The position numbers and the translations under genes are program-made. Positions 25,233 through 32,711 of a stretch of DNA of 64,000 bases are shown here, piece by piece (the first letter of the stretch is position 1; the number at the start of each line of letters is the position of its first letter). Below the pieces are notes generated by a model. That model did no database searches and was not told the origin of the DNA. It saw only the letters and a program-made list of their open reading frames with translations. Source of the stretch: Natrialba hulunbeirensis JCM 10989 (lineage in GTDB: Archaea > Halobacteriota > Halobacteria > Halobacteriales > Natrialbaceae). The stretch lies in the NCBI RefSeq assembly GCF_000337575.1, contig NZ_AOIM01000009.1, positions 179,114 through 243,113 on the forward strand, read 5' to 3'.

Positions 25233-26092
25233 TGAGCCGATCCAAGCAATCTCCCGAAAATCTCGTGTCTCTACAGCCAGAGCATTCGAAGCCGACACAC
25301 GAAACCAATCCATACGGAGATCGCGCTCACGTTCTCGCTGCAACCGACGAAACTCCAATCTTCGAGACGATACCGACCGTCGTTCTCTGTCCGAACTGTG
25401 GGGATGTCGTTGCCACTCACGAACAGGGCCTCCCACAAACGGTCCCGCAATTCGACACGTGTTGTTCGACCTGCCAGGTTGAACTTCGGCGCTGGTGTGC
25501 TATCGCAGTCGACGCAGCCTACAGTGAGTTGGTTGAGCCGCCAACGCTAACTGCGATGACACAGGCGTACTGGAACGAGTGGCTCTGGGCAGGCATTACC
25601 AACTACAAAGGCCAGCCACGCAACGATGAATATACGGACCGACTCAGTGCAAAGGCATCGAAATTCGGCTGGGACTGGGAACTTACCTGCCCGCTTTGCC
25701 GACGTGACATCTCCTGTCTCAAGCAAGATGTCTCTGACTTCGACGGGAGCCTCGACTATCATCACTGGTCGACAAATCCCGACCGCGGTATCACGCTCTG
25801 TCGTGAATGCCATGATATCATCGGCTTCGACAGCTACGACAACCAAGTTGAACAGCGTGCTCATCAGTGGGGATTTCGATCGCGGAACGATCTCCAGGTC
25901 ATTCGCTTGGCCCTCCGCGAATCGATTATGACCGATCAGCCCCTCAGACGGAACATGGCTGAACAACTCGTCGATCGGTACAATCTCATCCAGTCAGTGA
26001 GCGAAGTTCGTACCTTGCTCGAAGTAGTTCTACAGGATAATACGCTATATGATCGATTTGTGGATGACTCACTCTGGGCTGATTCGGGATAA
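25232..26092 (+). CDS. HNH endonuclease-like protein
   Basis: A 286-residue protein with two zinc-binding parts. The first has CPNC and CSTC (about 53-80). The second is an HNH core: CPLCRRD near residue 153, DYHHWS near 180, and CRECHDI near 193, matching the Cys4-type HNH fold in which the HH pair is catalytic. The C-terminal 80 residues are helical. HNH proteins cut or nick DNA in restriction, packaging or mobile-element biology. Translational overlap with the upstream 88-residue gene suggests a pair. The target is unknown. Confidence 0.75.
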   Translation: MSRSKQSPENLVSLQPEHSKPTHETNPYGDRAHVLAATDETPIFETIPTVVLCPNCGDVVATHEQGLPQTVPQFDTCCSTCQVELRRWCAIAVDAAYSELVEPPTLTAMTQAYWNEWLWAGITNYKGQPRNDEYTDRLSAKASKFGWDWELTCPLCRRDISCLKQDVSDFDGSLDYHHWSTNPDRGITLCRECHDIIGFDSYDNQVEQRAHQWGFRSRNDLQVIRLALRESIMTDQPLRRNMAEQLVDRYNLIQSVSEVRTLLEVVLQDNTLYDRFVDDSLWADSG

Positions 26093-26172
26093 TCGCAAGG
26101 AGGGAAACCTGCCAACTCGATTGAGACCCTTCCTGTGAAAACTCATGTACTCAGCATCATGATTCAGTGACA

Positions 26173-26391
26173 ATGGACGAAGAAGACCTTCAAAAAACGC
26201 TAGACGAGGCTCGGCGTGTGTTCGGGCTCACCGATGACGATCCGGAATATCTCGCCAAATGTCCCGGATGTGGAGGCGAGGTACCAGTGTGGGATCTCGA
26301 CGAGCTACCGATGGGCTATGAGTGCTTTAGCTGTGCTGCAAACTACAAAATTATGGGACAAGACGATATTGAGCTTGTTCAAGAATGGTGA
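26173..26391 (+). CDS. Small zinc-finger protein (72 aa)
   Basis: Starts MDEEDLQKTLDEARRVFGLT at ATG 26173 (a GTG two codons upstream is also possible). One zinc ribbon is formed by CPGC and CFSC, about 20 residues apart. It follows the HNH gene by 80 bases on the same strand. Function unknown; probably protein- or DNA-binding. Confidence 0.6.
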   Translation: MDEEDLQKTLDEARRVFGLTDDDPEYLAKCPGCGGEVPVWDLDELPMGYECFSCAANYKIMGQDDIELVQEW

Positions 26392-26461
26392 CTTCAAACA
26401 CAGGTTCGGATCTGCTTCATAGCTCACAATGGTAGGTGAATGTGCATATTCGGAGATATAC

Positions 26462-27200
26462 TCAGAGACAGAGGTATTGATAGATTCCTGGTGGACTGAT
26501 CAATTCGAGTGCTGTCCAGACTGCTGATCGAATCTCAGCACAACTCCCGAAGTAGCGGTTTCCGAGGGTGAGTTTGAACTGCCGTCAGTACTCTTCGGTT
26601 GGGTTCAGGTCCGGCGATCCAGTCGGAAAATACACCAACTCGATCGGTTCATCAGCGGCGAAGTCCTTCACCGCCCCAGCGGTGAAGTACGTCGCCTGAT
26701 CCAACAGGACGACCAGTTTCTCGCCGAACTCCGCTTGGAGATGCTCCAGAAAGCGGATTGTCACCTCACCGGTGAACGATCCGCCACACGCTAACACTGT
26801 CGTCTCCCCGTACTCAGTGAGTGCTCCCAGCAGGTTTACTCCCTCGCGAGAGGCCGACACGCCCACGGTCGGCCTCTCGCCAACCGGATACCATGCTGCG
26901 TAGAGATCCGCTCCAACCGCTTTCCGTGTCTGATCGATCGTAACAACCGTTGCGTCCTCGTCACGGTGGCCTACTTTTTTCGACTGTCTCTTTGAACTCT
27001 TCGCGTTCGTCTTCGTCGGCAGAGGCCGGCTCCGGCCGGGGTCTCTTCGACGAGACCCCGCCCTTGTGCATCAATCGGCGGACGTGGCGGCGGGAGAAGG
27101 CGACATCGAACGCTTCGATGAGATAGTGTTGAGCAAGAACTGTGCTCCAGGCTGGATCATCGTACCCGGCTTCTTCGGGTGGTTCATGGAGTACAGCGGT
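26462..27200 (-). pseudogene. Decayed IS630-family transposase
   Basis: Spliced across frames, the minus strand reads like an IS630-family DDE transposase. From the left end of the protein: [89 protein letters not shown] and LGNRYFGSCAEIRSAVWTAL. Three defects are visible. The N-terminal part is missing, replaced by the Lrp gene. A run of six A residues (26975-26980 on the plus strand as T) shifts the frame. The Trp expected after NPTEEY is a TGA stop (26585-26587). It cannot make active transposase. The right limit is approximate. Confidence 0.75.
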
Positions 27201-27647
27201 GAATTGCTCGAACTGTTCGTTCTCGCTTACGGCGTTGAGGACAATGCTCGTGTTCGACTGGTTGATGCCGGGATCGGTGATCAGCTGCTTGATCTCGTTG
27301 TTCATGTCGTCCGTGTCTTTGAATTTGTCGATGGCGATGATATCGTAGTCGCCGGTGACCTCGTAGACCGAGATCATTTGCTCGTGATCTCGTAGAGTCT
27401 CTGTGATCTCCTGAAGTGCGTGTCCTTCAGCTTTGATCTGCATGATGGCGGTGACATCGTATCCGGCTTTGTCGTAGTTGATGATCGGTGTGTATCCCCG
27501 GATAACTCCTTCTTCCTCGAGATCGGAGAGATGGTTAGAAATAGTTGTGACGGAGACGTCGAGTTCTTCGGCAAGGCTGCGGAGGCTGGATCGTCCGTCT
27601 TTGAGGAGTTCGTTTACGAGGTCTTGGTCCAGATTTTCGTACGCCAT
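26961..27647 (-). CDS. Lrp/AsnC-type regulator fused to transposase remnant
   Basis: From the ATG at 27647 ([20 protein letters not shown]). Residues 1-55 are the Lrp winged helix ([20 protein letters not shown]). Residues 60-145 are the RAM/effector domain ([37 protein letters not shown]). Haloarchaeal LrpA1-type proteins end soon after the [10 protein letters not shown] motif. Here the frame continues into about 80 residues of IS630 transposase, so the C terminus is chimeric. The Lrp part looks intact and may still fold. A TATA box (AATATAAG, about 27667-27674) lies at leaderless spacing. Confidence 0.75.
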   Translation of the reverse strand: MAYENLDQDLVNELLKDGRSSLRSLAEELDVSVTTISNHLSDLEEEGVIRGYTPIINYDKAGYDVTAIMQIKAEGHALQEITETLRDHEQMISVYEVTGDYDIIAIDKFKDTDDMNNEIKQLITDPGINQSNTSIVLNAVSENEQFEQFTAVLHEPPEEAGYDDPAWSTVLAQHYLIEAFDVAFSRRHVRRLMHKGGVSSKRPRPEPASADEDEREEFKETVEKSRPP

Positions 27648-27665
27648 TGTATATTTTGAAGTACT

Positions 27666-27674
27666 GCTTATATT
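27666..27674 (-). promoter_or_regulatory. TATA box of the Lrp gene
   Basis: On the minus strand AATATAAG lies about 23 bases before the ATG at 27647, fitting a leaderless haloarchaeal promoter. Confidence 0.5.
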
Positions 27675-27837
27675 GGGGGTTTTTGAATAACCAGTTTCAG
27701 GCTTTTTTTGGAACGTTGAAGACCCCATATATTTTCGTCGGCCATTTCACAGGCTTTCGACGAAATCCGATAGAATTGTATCGGAATAGGCACGTTCATA
27801 GGATGACAGTACATCGATATCCGCTAACCTGGAAAAT

Positions 27838-28713
27838 ATGGATTTACGACTGATAGGGAAGTGGTCGGTGATCACCTTTCTTTCCAGCGTTGTTATTGCT
27901 GGTATTCTGCAGGGTGCGATCTACGGATTAGAACGCTGGGAGATCGCAACAATCGCACTGACCCTTACTGAGTCAGTGTATGTCGCAGCTTTTTCCGGCA
28001 TCGTACTCGCTGGGACGTTGTATTCCTATTTGAATGATGACCGGTTGATTGTGGTCCCACTTCTAACCGTGCTTGGAGCCTTGATCGTGGTGTTCCTATA
28101 CATCTCTGATGCCAAGGATACTTTTGAAATTCTGATCACTGCAGTAGCCACGCTTGTAGCGACTCTGATCGGGGTTAGTCAGGCGTTCCGGCTCGATCGC
28201 CAGGCAGAGAAGAAAGCCCGAGTCCAAGAAGCGACCGATCATTTGAACGCGGTGAAAAATGAATTAGAGCTGAATAAAGAGATCGCGGAGAGGAATTATC
28301 GGATCATCTCTAAGCTTCAGTCAGAGGATCCAGAGTCGGCAACACATTATACGTTAGAGAAGTTCTCAACAGAAGCATGGGATGCAGCTGTAAGCGGCCA
28401 GATTAACACTACTATTGATAGCGAGTTCCATTCTGATATGAAAGAAGTCTATGCTGACGCCGCCTCCACCAATGAGTTGATTAATAGGCTGCGAACTGAG
28501 CAACTCCATCCTTCTATTGGGGAAACAGAAGAGATGGGGGTCGGCGAATACAGGATCTGGACGATAACGGTCACACATTGGTCGGAAGAGACAGGCGATA
28601 TAGAAGAGTCTCCACTGGGGGTGTTGATTAAGGAGCGGAGTAACTCGCTGAGGGTATCTATTGAAGGCAAACTTGGGAAACTGGAGACAAGGGTTTCTTC
28701 ACTGCAGGGATAG
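27838..28713 (+). CDS. Membrane protein with cytoplasmic coiled-coil domain
   Basis: A 291-residue protein. The first 120 residues hold about four transmembrane segments (near 8-28, 38-60, 70-90 and 95-115). A charged helical region follows (RLDRQAEKKARVQEATDHLN) and a soluble C-terminal domain of about 150 residues. The layout, a membrane anchor with a cytosolic sensor or effector, is common among defence effectors. It is tail-to-tail with the PCNA-like gene, with one base between the two coding regions, and shares its low GC. It may belong to that module, but opposite orientation leaves this open. Confidence 0.6.
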   Translation: MDLRLIGKWSVITFLSSVVIAGILQGAIYGLERWEIATIALTLTESVYVAAFSGIVLAGTLYSYLNDDRLIVVPLLTVLGALIVVFLYISDAKDTFEILITAVATLVATLIGVSQAFRLDRQAEKKARVQEATDHLNAVKNELELNKEIAERNYRIISKLQSEDPESATHYTLEKFSTEAWDAAVSGQINTTIDSEFHSDMKEVYADAASTNELINRLRTEQLHPSIGETEEMGVGEYRIWTITVTHWSEETGDIEESPLGVLIKERSNSLRVSIEGKLGKLETRVSSLQG

Positions 28714-28714
28714 T

Positions 28715-29467
28715 CTACTCTTTGACTCGGGGGGCGATTATCATGTGTGAGGTTATTCCGCTTCTCTTTGATTCGAGTTTCAGCACCCCCTCATTTCCAA
28801 TAGATAAATCGATCTCATGCGAATTCATCTCTTTCAGGAAAGAATGGACCGGGTCAATGGCGTAACGATATTCAAAGTCCTGGAGATCATCGCTGTAGAT
28901 ATTCTCCATTACTTCTCCTTTCCCATCCACCATGTCAGAGACTGAAATCCAGAGTTCGCCGTCATCATGCTGTAACTCTACAACATTCGATATTTTCCCC
29001 ATCATGTTCAGGTTCTTCCGGAGCGGCGGCCTCTCTAAGGACCCGATTTCTTTTGAGGAGTGTAGCGATCTTGCTTCTTGGAACTCAGATTCCGAGATTA
29101 GGAACAGTGTGAACGTAGTGGGGGTTGCAAACCAGCTTTCCATGATTTCTATTTCGAACTGATCCCGATCAAAACGTAGTTCGACTCGGTCGACATCAGC
29201 ACCTTTTATCAGCGATCTCAGTGTTTGAGATCCGAACGAGAATCGTGCATTTTCAGCGACCTCGATATCAATATCGGAGTTGTCATCCCGTAATTCATGG
29301 AGCACCTGTATCGAGGATATATGCCGGGCGTAGATCTTGATCGAGTTGTCCTCATTGGCGAGTAGATGAATATCGATTGGTTGGTCGTCTGCTGCTTGAG
29401 ATACCTCGTGCAGACTGTCTAAGATCTTGATCAAATTGTCCCGTTTGATCTGGATTTTCGCAATCAT
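28715..29467 (-). CDS. Divergent PCNA-like sliding clamp
   Basis: 250 residues, against about 247 for haloarchaeal PCNA. Its layout follows PCNA from end to end. The N terminus AKIQIKRDNLIKILDSL matches the first clamp strand and helix. FSFGSQTLRSLIKGA and RVELRFDRDQFEIEI match the segment before the interdomain connector. A second-domain stretch resembles KISNVVELQHDDGELWISVS. The end YRYAIDPVHSFLKEMNSHEI then MIIAPRVKE mirrors PCNA's FSLDYLKDMNKAI and MLAPRI. Core clamps are much more conserved, so this is a diverged paralogue. It is last in a three-gene operon, starting 3 bases after the preceding stop. It may load the operon's proteins on DNA or mimic the host clamp. Confidence 0.72.
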   Translation of the reverse strand: MIAKIQIKRDNLIKILDSLHEVSQAADDQPIDIHLLANEDNSIKIYARHISSIQVLHELRDDNSDIDIEVAENARFSFGSQTLRSLIKGADVDRVELRFDRDQFEIEIMESWFATPTTFTLFLISESEFQEARSLHSSKEIGSLERPPLRKNLNMMGKISNVVELQHDDGELWISVSDMVDGKGEVMENIYSDDLQDFEYRYAIDPVHSFLKEMNSHEIDLSIGNEGVLKLESKRSGITSHMIIAPRVKE

Positions 29468-29470
29468 AGG

Positions 29471-30403
29471 TTATCCGGAAATCTCCAGGTTGTCTTGGAT
29501 ATCTCTAAGGATTCTGTTGCAGTACCTTGGTTCTTTGATTAGGGATTCCTTTTTCCATTTGTATTGGTTTTGGTCCTTGCTTTTCTCCATGAGATTGAAT
29601 CGCCGGAGCATACTGCTCATGTATTTCTGCCAATGTTTTATTCGCTCTTTGCGGGGAAGATGCCCGAGCATTGGCGGATTGATCTGGGTCATGATACGGT
29701 CAATATCGGCGAAGTCTACTTTTGCTACTCGTTCTCGTGAGCAGTGTTTGATAAGACGGTTGCAGAACTCGAATTTTAACAGGGCTTCGTCAGTGTTTCT
29801 TGTGAAGTGGAGGAGATCGCTGCTGTTAGGATATACTTCGAGCTTGTTACAGATCGTGTCCTCTAAATCCATGTTCGAGTGTGTTCCCAATTCTTTCCAG
29901 ATTCTGGAAGTGCCGTTAGAGTTTATCAGCCAAAGGATCAGATCGTTCTCTGAGATCATGTCTGAGATTGTGGCTTCGAATTTCTGGTAGAGGTCTTGCG
30001 ATAATGTGATGACGATCTCGTGATGTGAGGGTGTGAAGTCATGACCATGAAGTTCCACATAGTTCGTAACCATCTGATCGGTGATATTGGCGTATTTGAG
30101 TGCGTCAGAGAGCCGGTCTTCGATTTCTATTTTCTTCTGTGAATCGTTCTCGAATTGGGTATGAAGGTTTGAGAAATCCTCTACTGTGATATGTTGGACG
30201 TCGCCTGTAGAGTTGAAGGCTAGTAAGTCCGGTTCGTAGGTTTCAGATCCGTTTTCTAGTTTGGGATCTGGATAGCCTGAGTAACCGTAGTCGCAGAGCT
30301 GTGTGCCCCAGCTGATCTGCCGTGAGTAGAGTGCATAGATTTGGCTGAGGTACACAGTGTGGGGATCATTCCATGAGAGCTGCTGATAGGGTGATACCGC
30401 CAT
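29471..30403 (-). CDS. Unknown protein of the PCNA-like operon, possible nuclease
   Basis: A 310-residue protein. Residues 55-78 (TYEPDLLAFNSTGDVQHITV, then ED) resemble the strand layout of PD-(D/E)xK nucleases, with P58-D59 and E75. The expected Lys is absent, so the match is weak. The remainder is helical, with a basic patch near 250-290 (LPRKERIKHWQKYMSSMLRR) that could bind nucleic acid. Its start overlaps the upstream stop (TAATG), and the PCNA-like gene follows after 3 bases. Low GC and no known relatives by eye. Confidence 0.65.
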   Translation of the reverse strand: MAVSPYQQLSWNDPHTVYLSQIYALYSRQISWGTQLCDYGYSGYPDPKLENGSETYEPDLLAFNSTGDVQHITVEDFSNLHTQFENDSQKKIEIEDRLSDALKYANITDQMVTNYVELHGHDFTPSHHEIVITLSQDLYQKFEATISDMISENDLILWLINSNGTSRIWKELGTHSNMDLEDTICNKLEVYPNSSDLLHFTRNTDEALLKFEFCNRLIKHCSRERVAKVDFADIDRIMTQINPPMLGHLPRKERIKHWQKYMSSMLRRFNLMEKSKDQNQYKWKKESLIKEPRYCNRILRDIQDNLEISG

Positions 30404-31668
30404 TACTGTCCCTCCTCCATGATTCCGTCACTGCCAGATTCAGAAGGGGTCATGATATCCATGTCCTCTATGTCGATGATATCCTCCCTGACCCGGGGAT
30501 CATATTTCTCTTTTATCTTGTTGTAGAGGTATGTGAGACTGGCTGTTGATGCAGTAACGGGCTTGATATAGAGAGCTGGCCGGGGTTCGCTGTCCGGTTC
30601 TTCTACTGAGGTGAAGAATATTTCAAATCGGCCTTCGTCGAAGGGAGTATTTGTTTCGGCTAAGAATTCTAGATCATCTCTGCCTTTGACTACTCCGTAT
30701 AGATCGACATCTGACTGGCCTACTGTCAGCAAATTAGATAGCTTGATGCTGGCCTCTGGGGTGTACTCTTTTTCTGTGAAAACTAATTTGAGAACTCGTG
30801 GAGGCCTGTATTCCTTGAGCTGGATGATCCCGTGCTCATTTTCTTCGTATTCGCGTTTTGGGATCACTTCTTCTAGCTCATCATAGGCTCCGCGCTGGCT
30901 CTCCAGTTCCTCAAATAAGTGGAATGTAGCGCTGGGTGATCCAGTCCTATGAACTACTTGGCCTTCTTGCCGTATGGTTACGCGAGATGAGGGGGAGCTA
31001 GCTTGTACGCCGCCATCTTGTCGGAAGTCGCTTTCCGGAGGGATTTGGTATTCGAATCGGGAGCGGGAGATCTCTGATTTCTCGAGTAGGTCTTTTTGGA
31101 CTCCTTCTTTCAATGCGTTGTCTACCAGCCATCGTGGTGTCTTGAGGTTGAATTCGATTTCTTGCTCTACGAATTCGTTGATGTTGTCGAAGTAGTAGTC
31201 GTGGAGATGGTCGGGGATGTCGGAGTCGTGTTGATAGATCCAGTAGGGATCCCATCTACGTTCTATTGAGACGCTTTCGTCCTTCGGTGTGTAGGATTGG
31301 TAGAGATCATTGATTTTGTCGCCCTCAAAGCTGACATCTAGCATCCATCCGACGCGGTTGTGTATGTCGGATAGTTTGTTTCTTAAAGACTTGTTTGTGC
31401 TACTTGAGTAGGCGATCAGCCAGCGTTCTTCTGAGAGGCTCCAGAGTAGTATTGGCGAGCTATTGACTCGTACTATGTGTTCGTCTCCTTCTGTTTCTCG
31501 GAATGACAGCTCATTTTCATTGGTTCCCAGCTTCTGGAATAGGTCTTGTATATTTGTCTTGGTTAATTCTTTTGAGGCGTAGTATTGGTTGAGATAGATG
31601 TTTCTTCCTTCATCGATATCTTCTTTGAAGTAGGCCTTTGTGGTTTCCTTTATTGTTTCTATACCCAT
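30403..31668 (-). CDS. Unknown protein heading the PCNA-like operon
   Basis: A 421-residue acidic protein beginning MGIETIKETTKAYFKED. The first 130 residues alternate helices and strands around SPILLWSLSEERWLIAYSSS, a layout reminiscent of restriction-type N-terminal domains. A charged middle part is followed by a beta-rich section (PRVLKLVFTEKEYTPEASIK, DVDLYGVVKGRDDLEF). I recognise no family or catalytic motif. It is the first gene of a tightly packed unit (1-base overlap, then 3-base gap) and would set its expression. Confidence 0.65.
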   Translation of the reverse strand: MGIETIKETTKAYFKEDIDEGRNIYLNQYYASKELTKTNIQDLFQKLGTNENELSFRETEGDEHIVRVNSSPILLWSLSEERWLIAYSSSTNKSLRNKLSDIHNRVGWMLDVSFEGDKINDLYQSYTPKDESVSIERRWDPYWIYQHDSDIPDHLHDYYFDNINEFVEQEIEFNLKTPRWLVDNALKEGVQKDLLEKSEISRSRFEYQIPPESDFRQDGGVQASSPSSRVTIRQEGQVVHRTGSPSATFHLFEELESQRGAYDELEEVIPKREYEENEHGIIQLKEYRPPRVLKLVFTEKEYTPEASIKLSNLLTVGQSDVDLYGVVKGRDDLEFLAETNTPFDEGRFEIFFTSVEEPDSEPRPALYIKPVTASTASLTYLYNKIKEKYDPRVREDIIDIEDMDIMTPSESGSDGIMEEGQ

Positions 31669-31712
31669 TGAAAATCACTCCCCGGGTTAGTGGCAACTAC
31701 TTAGAGCATTGC

Positions 31713-31721
31713 AATATAAGT
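31713..31721 (-). promoter_or_regulatory. Promoter of the PCNA-like operon
   Basis: On the minus strand CTTATATT lies about 45-53 bases before the ATG at 31668, placing the transcript start near 31690. The roughly 20-base leader contains GGGGAGTG, a possible ribosome binding site about 7 bases before the ATG. Confidence 0.45.
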
Positions 31722-31799
31722 ACCCTTTCTATCCGCGTTAGATCTGCTCTATGTTTTGTTATTATGGGTTCTTGAGTTCCCTACTTGATGTAGATCGGT

Positions 31800-31869
31800 A
31801 GCAGTAGTCGGTAGCACTATTTCTTTATCCAGTATTAGATGTGAAATCATATTCAGTATAGGTGAAACA
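31800..31869 (+). repeat. Diverged 70-bp direct repeat, right copy
   Basis: Matches the copy at 24527-24597 in order and orientation: AGCAGTAGTCGGTAGCA, TTTCTTTA, GTGAAA, and TTCAGTATAGGTGAAACA. The sequence after the repeat differs between the copies. The intervening 7.2 kb contains the HNH, Lrp/IS630 and PCNA-like genes. Confidence 0.65.
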
Positions 31870-31925
31870 CGGAGCAATAGGACGAACATGGGCTATACCA
31901 TACTTAGTTAAATTAGAAAAATAAT

Positions 31926-32156
31926 ATGAGCGAACATTTATCATGTGACTCTTCCAACAATCATGTAGACATGGCGAAGTATAGCAACCAGTCATCTTTG
32001 GTTACCGCGTTCGCAGTCCTCATCGCCGGTGTCGCAATCATTGGAACACAGTTTTTTGGATGGGAATGGGGATCAGGACAGCTAATACCATCGATTATCG
32101 GCGTCGTTGTTGCTGGGGTCGCCGTTGTTGTTGCCGCCAGACGCATATTGGAGTGA
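31926..32156 (+). CDS. Small two-helix membrane protein
   Basis: A 76-residue protein with two hydrophobic segments (SLVTAFAVLIAGVAIIGTQF and LIPSIIGVVVAGVAVVVAA) and a short basic C terminus (RRILE). The start is either ATG 31926 or the internal ATG at 31972 (MAKYSNQ). An AT-rich stretch AGTTAAATT about 20 bases before 31926 could be its TATA element. It lies just after the right direct repeat. Confidence 0.55.
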   Translation: MSEHLSCDSSNNHVDMAKYSNQSSLVTAFAVLIAGVAIIGTQFFGWEWGSGQLIPSIIGVVVAGVAVVVAARRILE

Positions 32157-32711
32157 GTGAACGATTGTTAGAATCGTTAAATGTCTGAATGCAACAGGAA
32201 CTTTGACTCACTTACTGCTGCTCAATACGCATACATAGTTACCAGTACAGGGAATGTCTGTAGTGAAGTAGCGTGGGTTAGTTTGTTTGTCTATCGTGGA
32301 TTCTCTGGTATGTTGGATACATCCAAACCCAGATAACCACTCCAAAAATACATATAAACACCCAAGAAGGGCCAGTCCATTGACTAAGGAAATATTCCGA
32401 CGGAGATTGTTCCCGTATAAGAGCAATCAATCCGCCAATACTGACAAGCCCTACAATATACAAAATGATGAATAAAATGTGTCACGGACAAATGAAGGTT
32501 CCAGACCCCCTTATTTGCACTCTCGAATAATAACCCTACTGCCAGTCAATACGCATCTGCACTTACCGGTCACTCCCTTTCATAGATTGAGTCAGATGGC
32601 GTGCGACATTCGCGCGTTCTATCTTGCACGCCTTTTTTGACAAGAGTCGGATAAATAGACCGTGCGAGGGTTTCTATGCTACGCTCTTTCATAGAAGAAG
32701 ATAGGCCAGTA
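32157..32711. other. Gene-poor region with a possible membrane ORF and a hairpin
   Basis: About 550 bases. On the minus strand 32278-32463 encodes 61 residues with two hydrophobic segments (VGLVSIGGLIALI and WVFICIFGVVIWVWMYP), but its only start is TTG. I leave it as a weak candidate. A terminator-like hairpin lies at 32598-32638. Confidence 0.35.
32598..32638 (+). terminator. Hairpin followed by T run
   Basis: GGCGTGC (32598-32604) pairs with GCACGCC (32626-32632), and six T residues follow on the plus strand. It lies 74 bases before the SWIM gene, so it may insulate that gene from upstream transcription. Confidence 0.4.

Noticed and set aside
26961-27000. Programmed frameshift in the IS630 transposase
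   Set aside because: The shift needed is +1, the -1 frame meets a stop at once, and the element has other inactivating defects.
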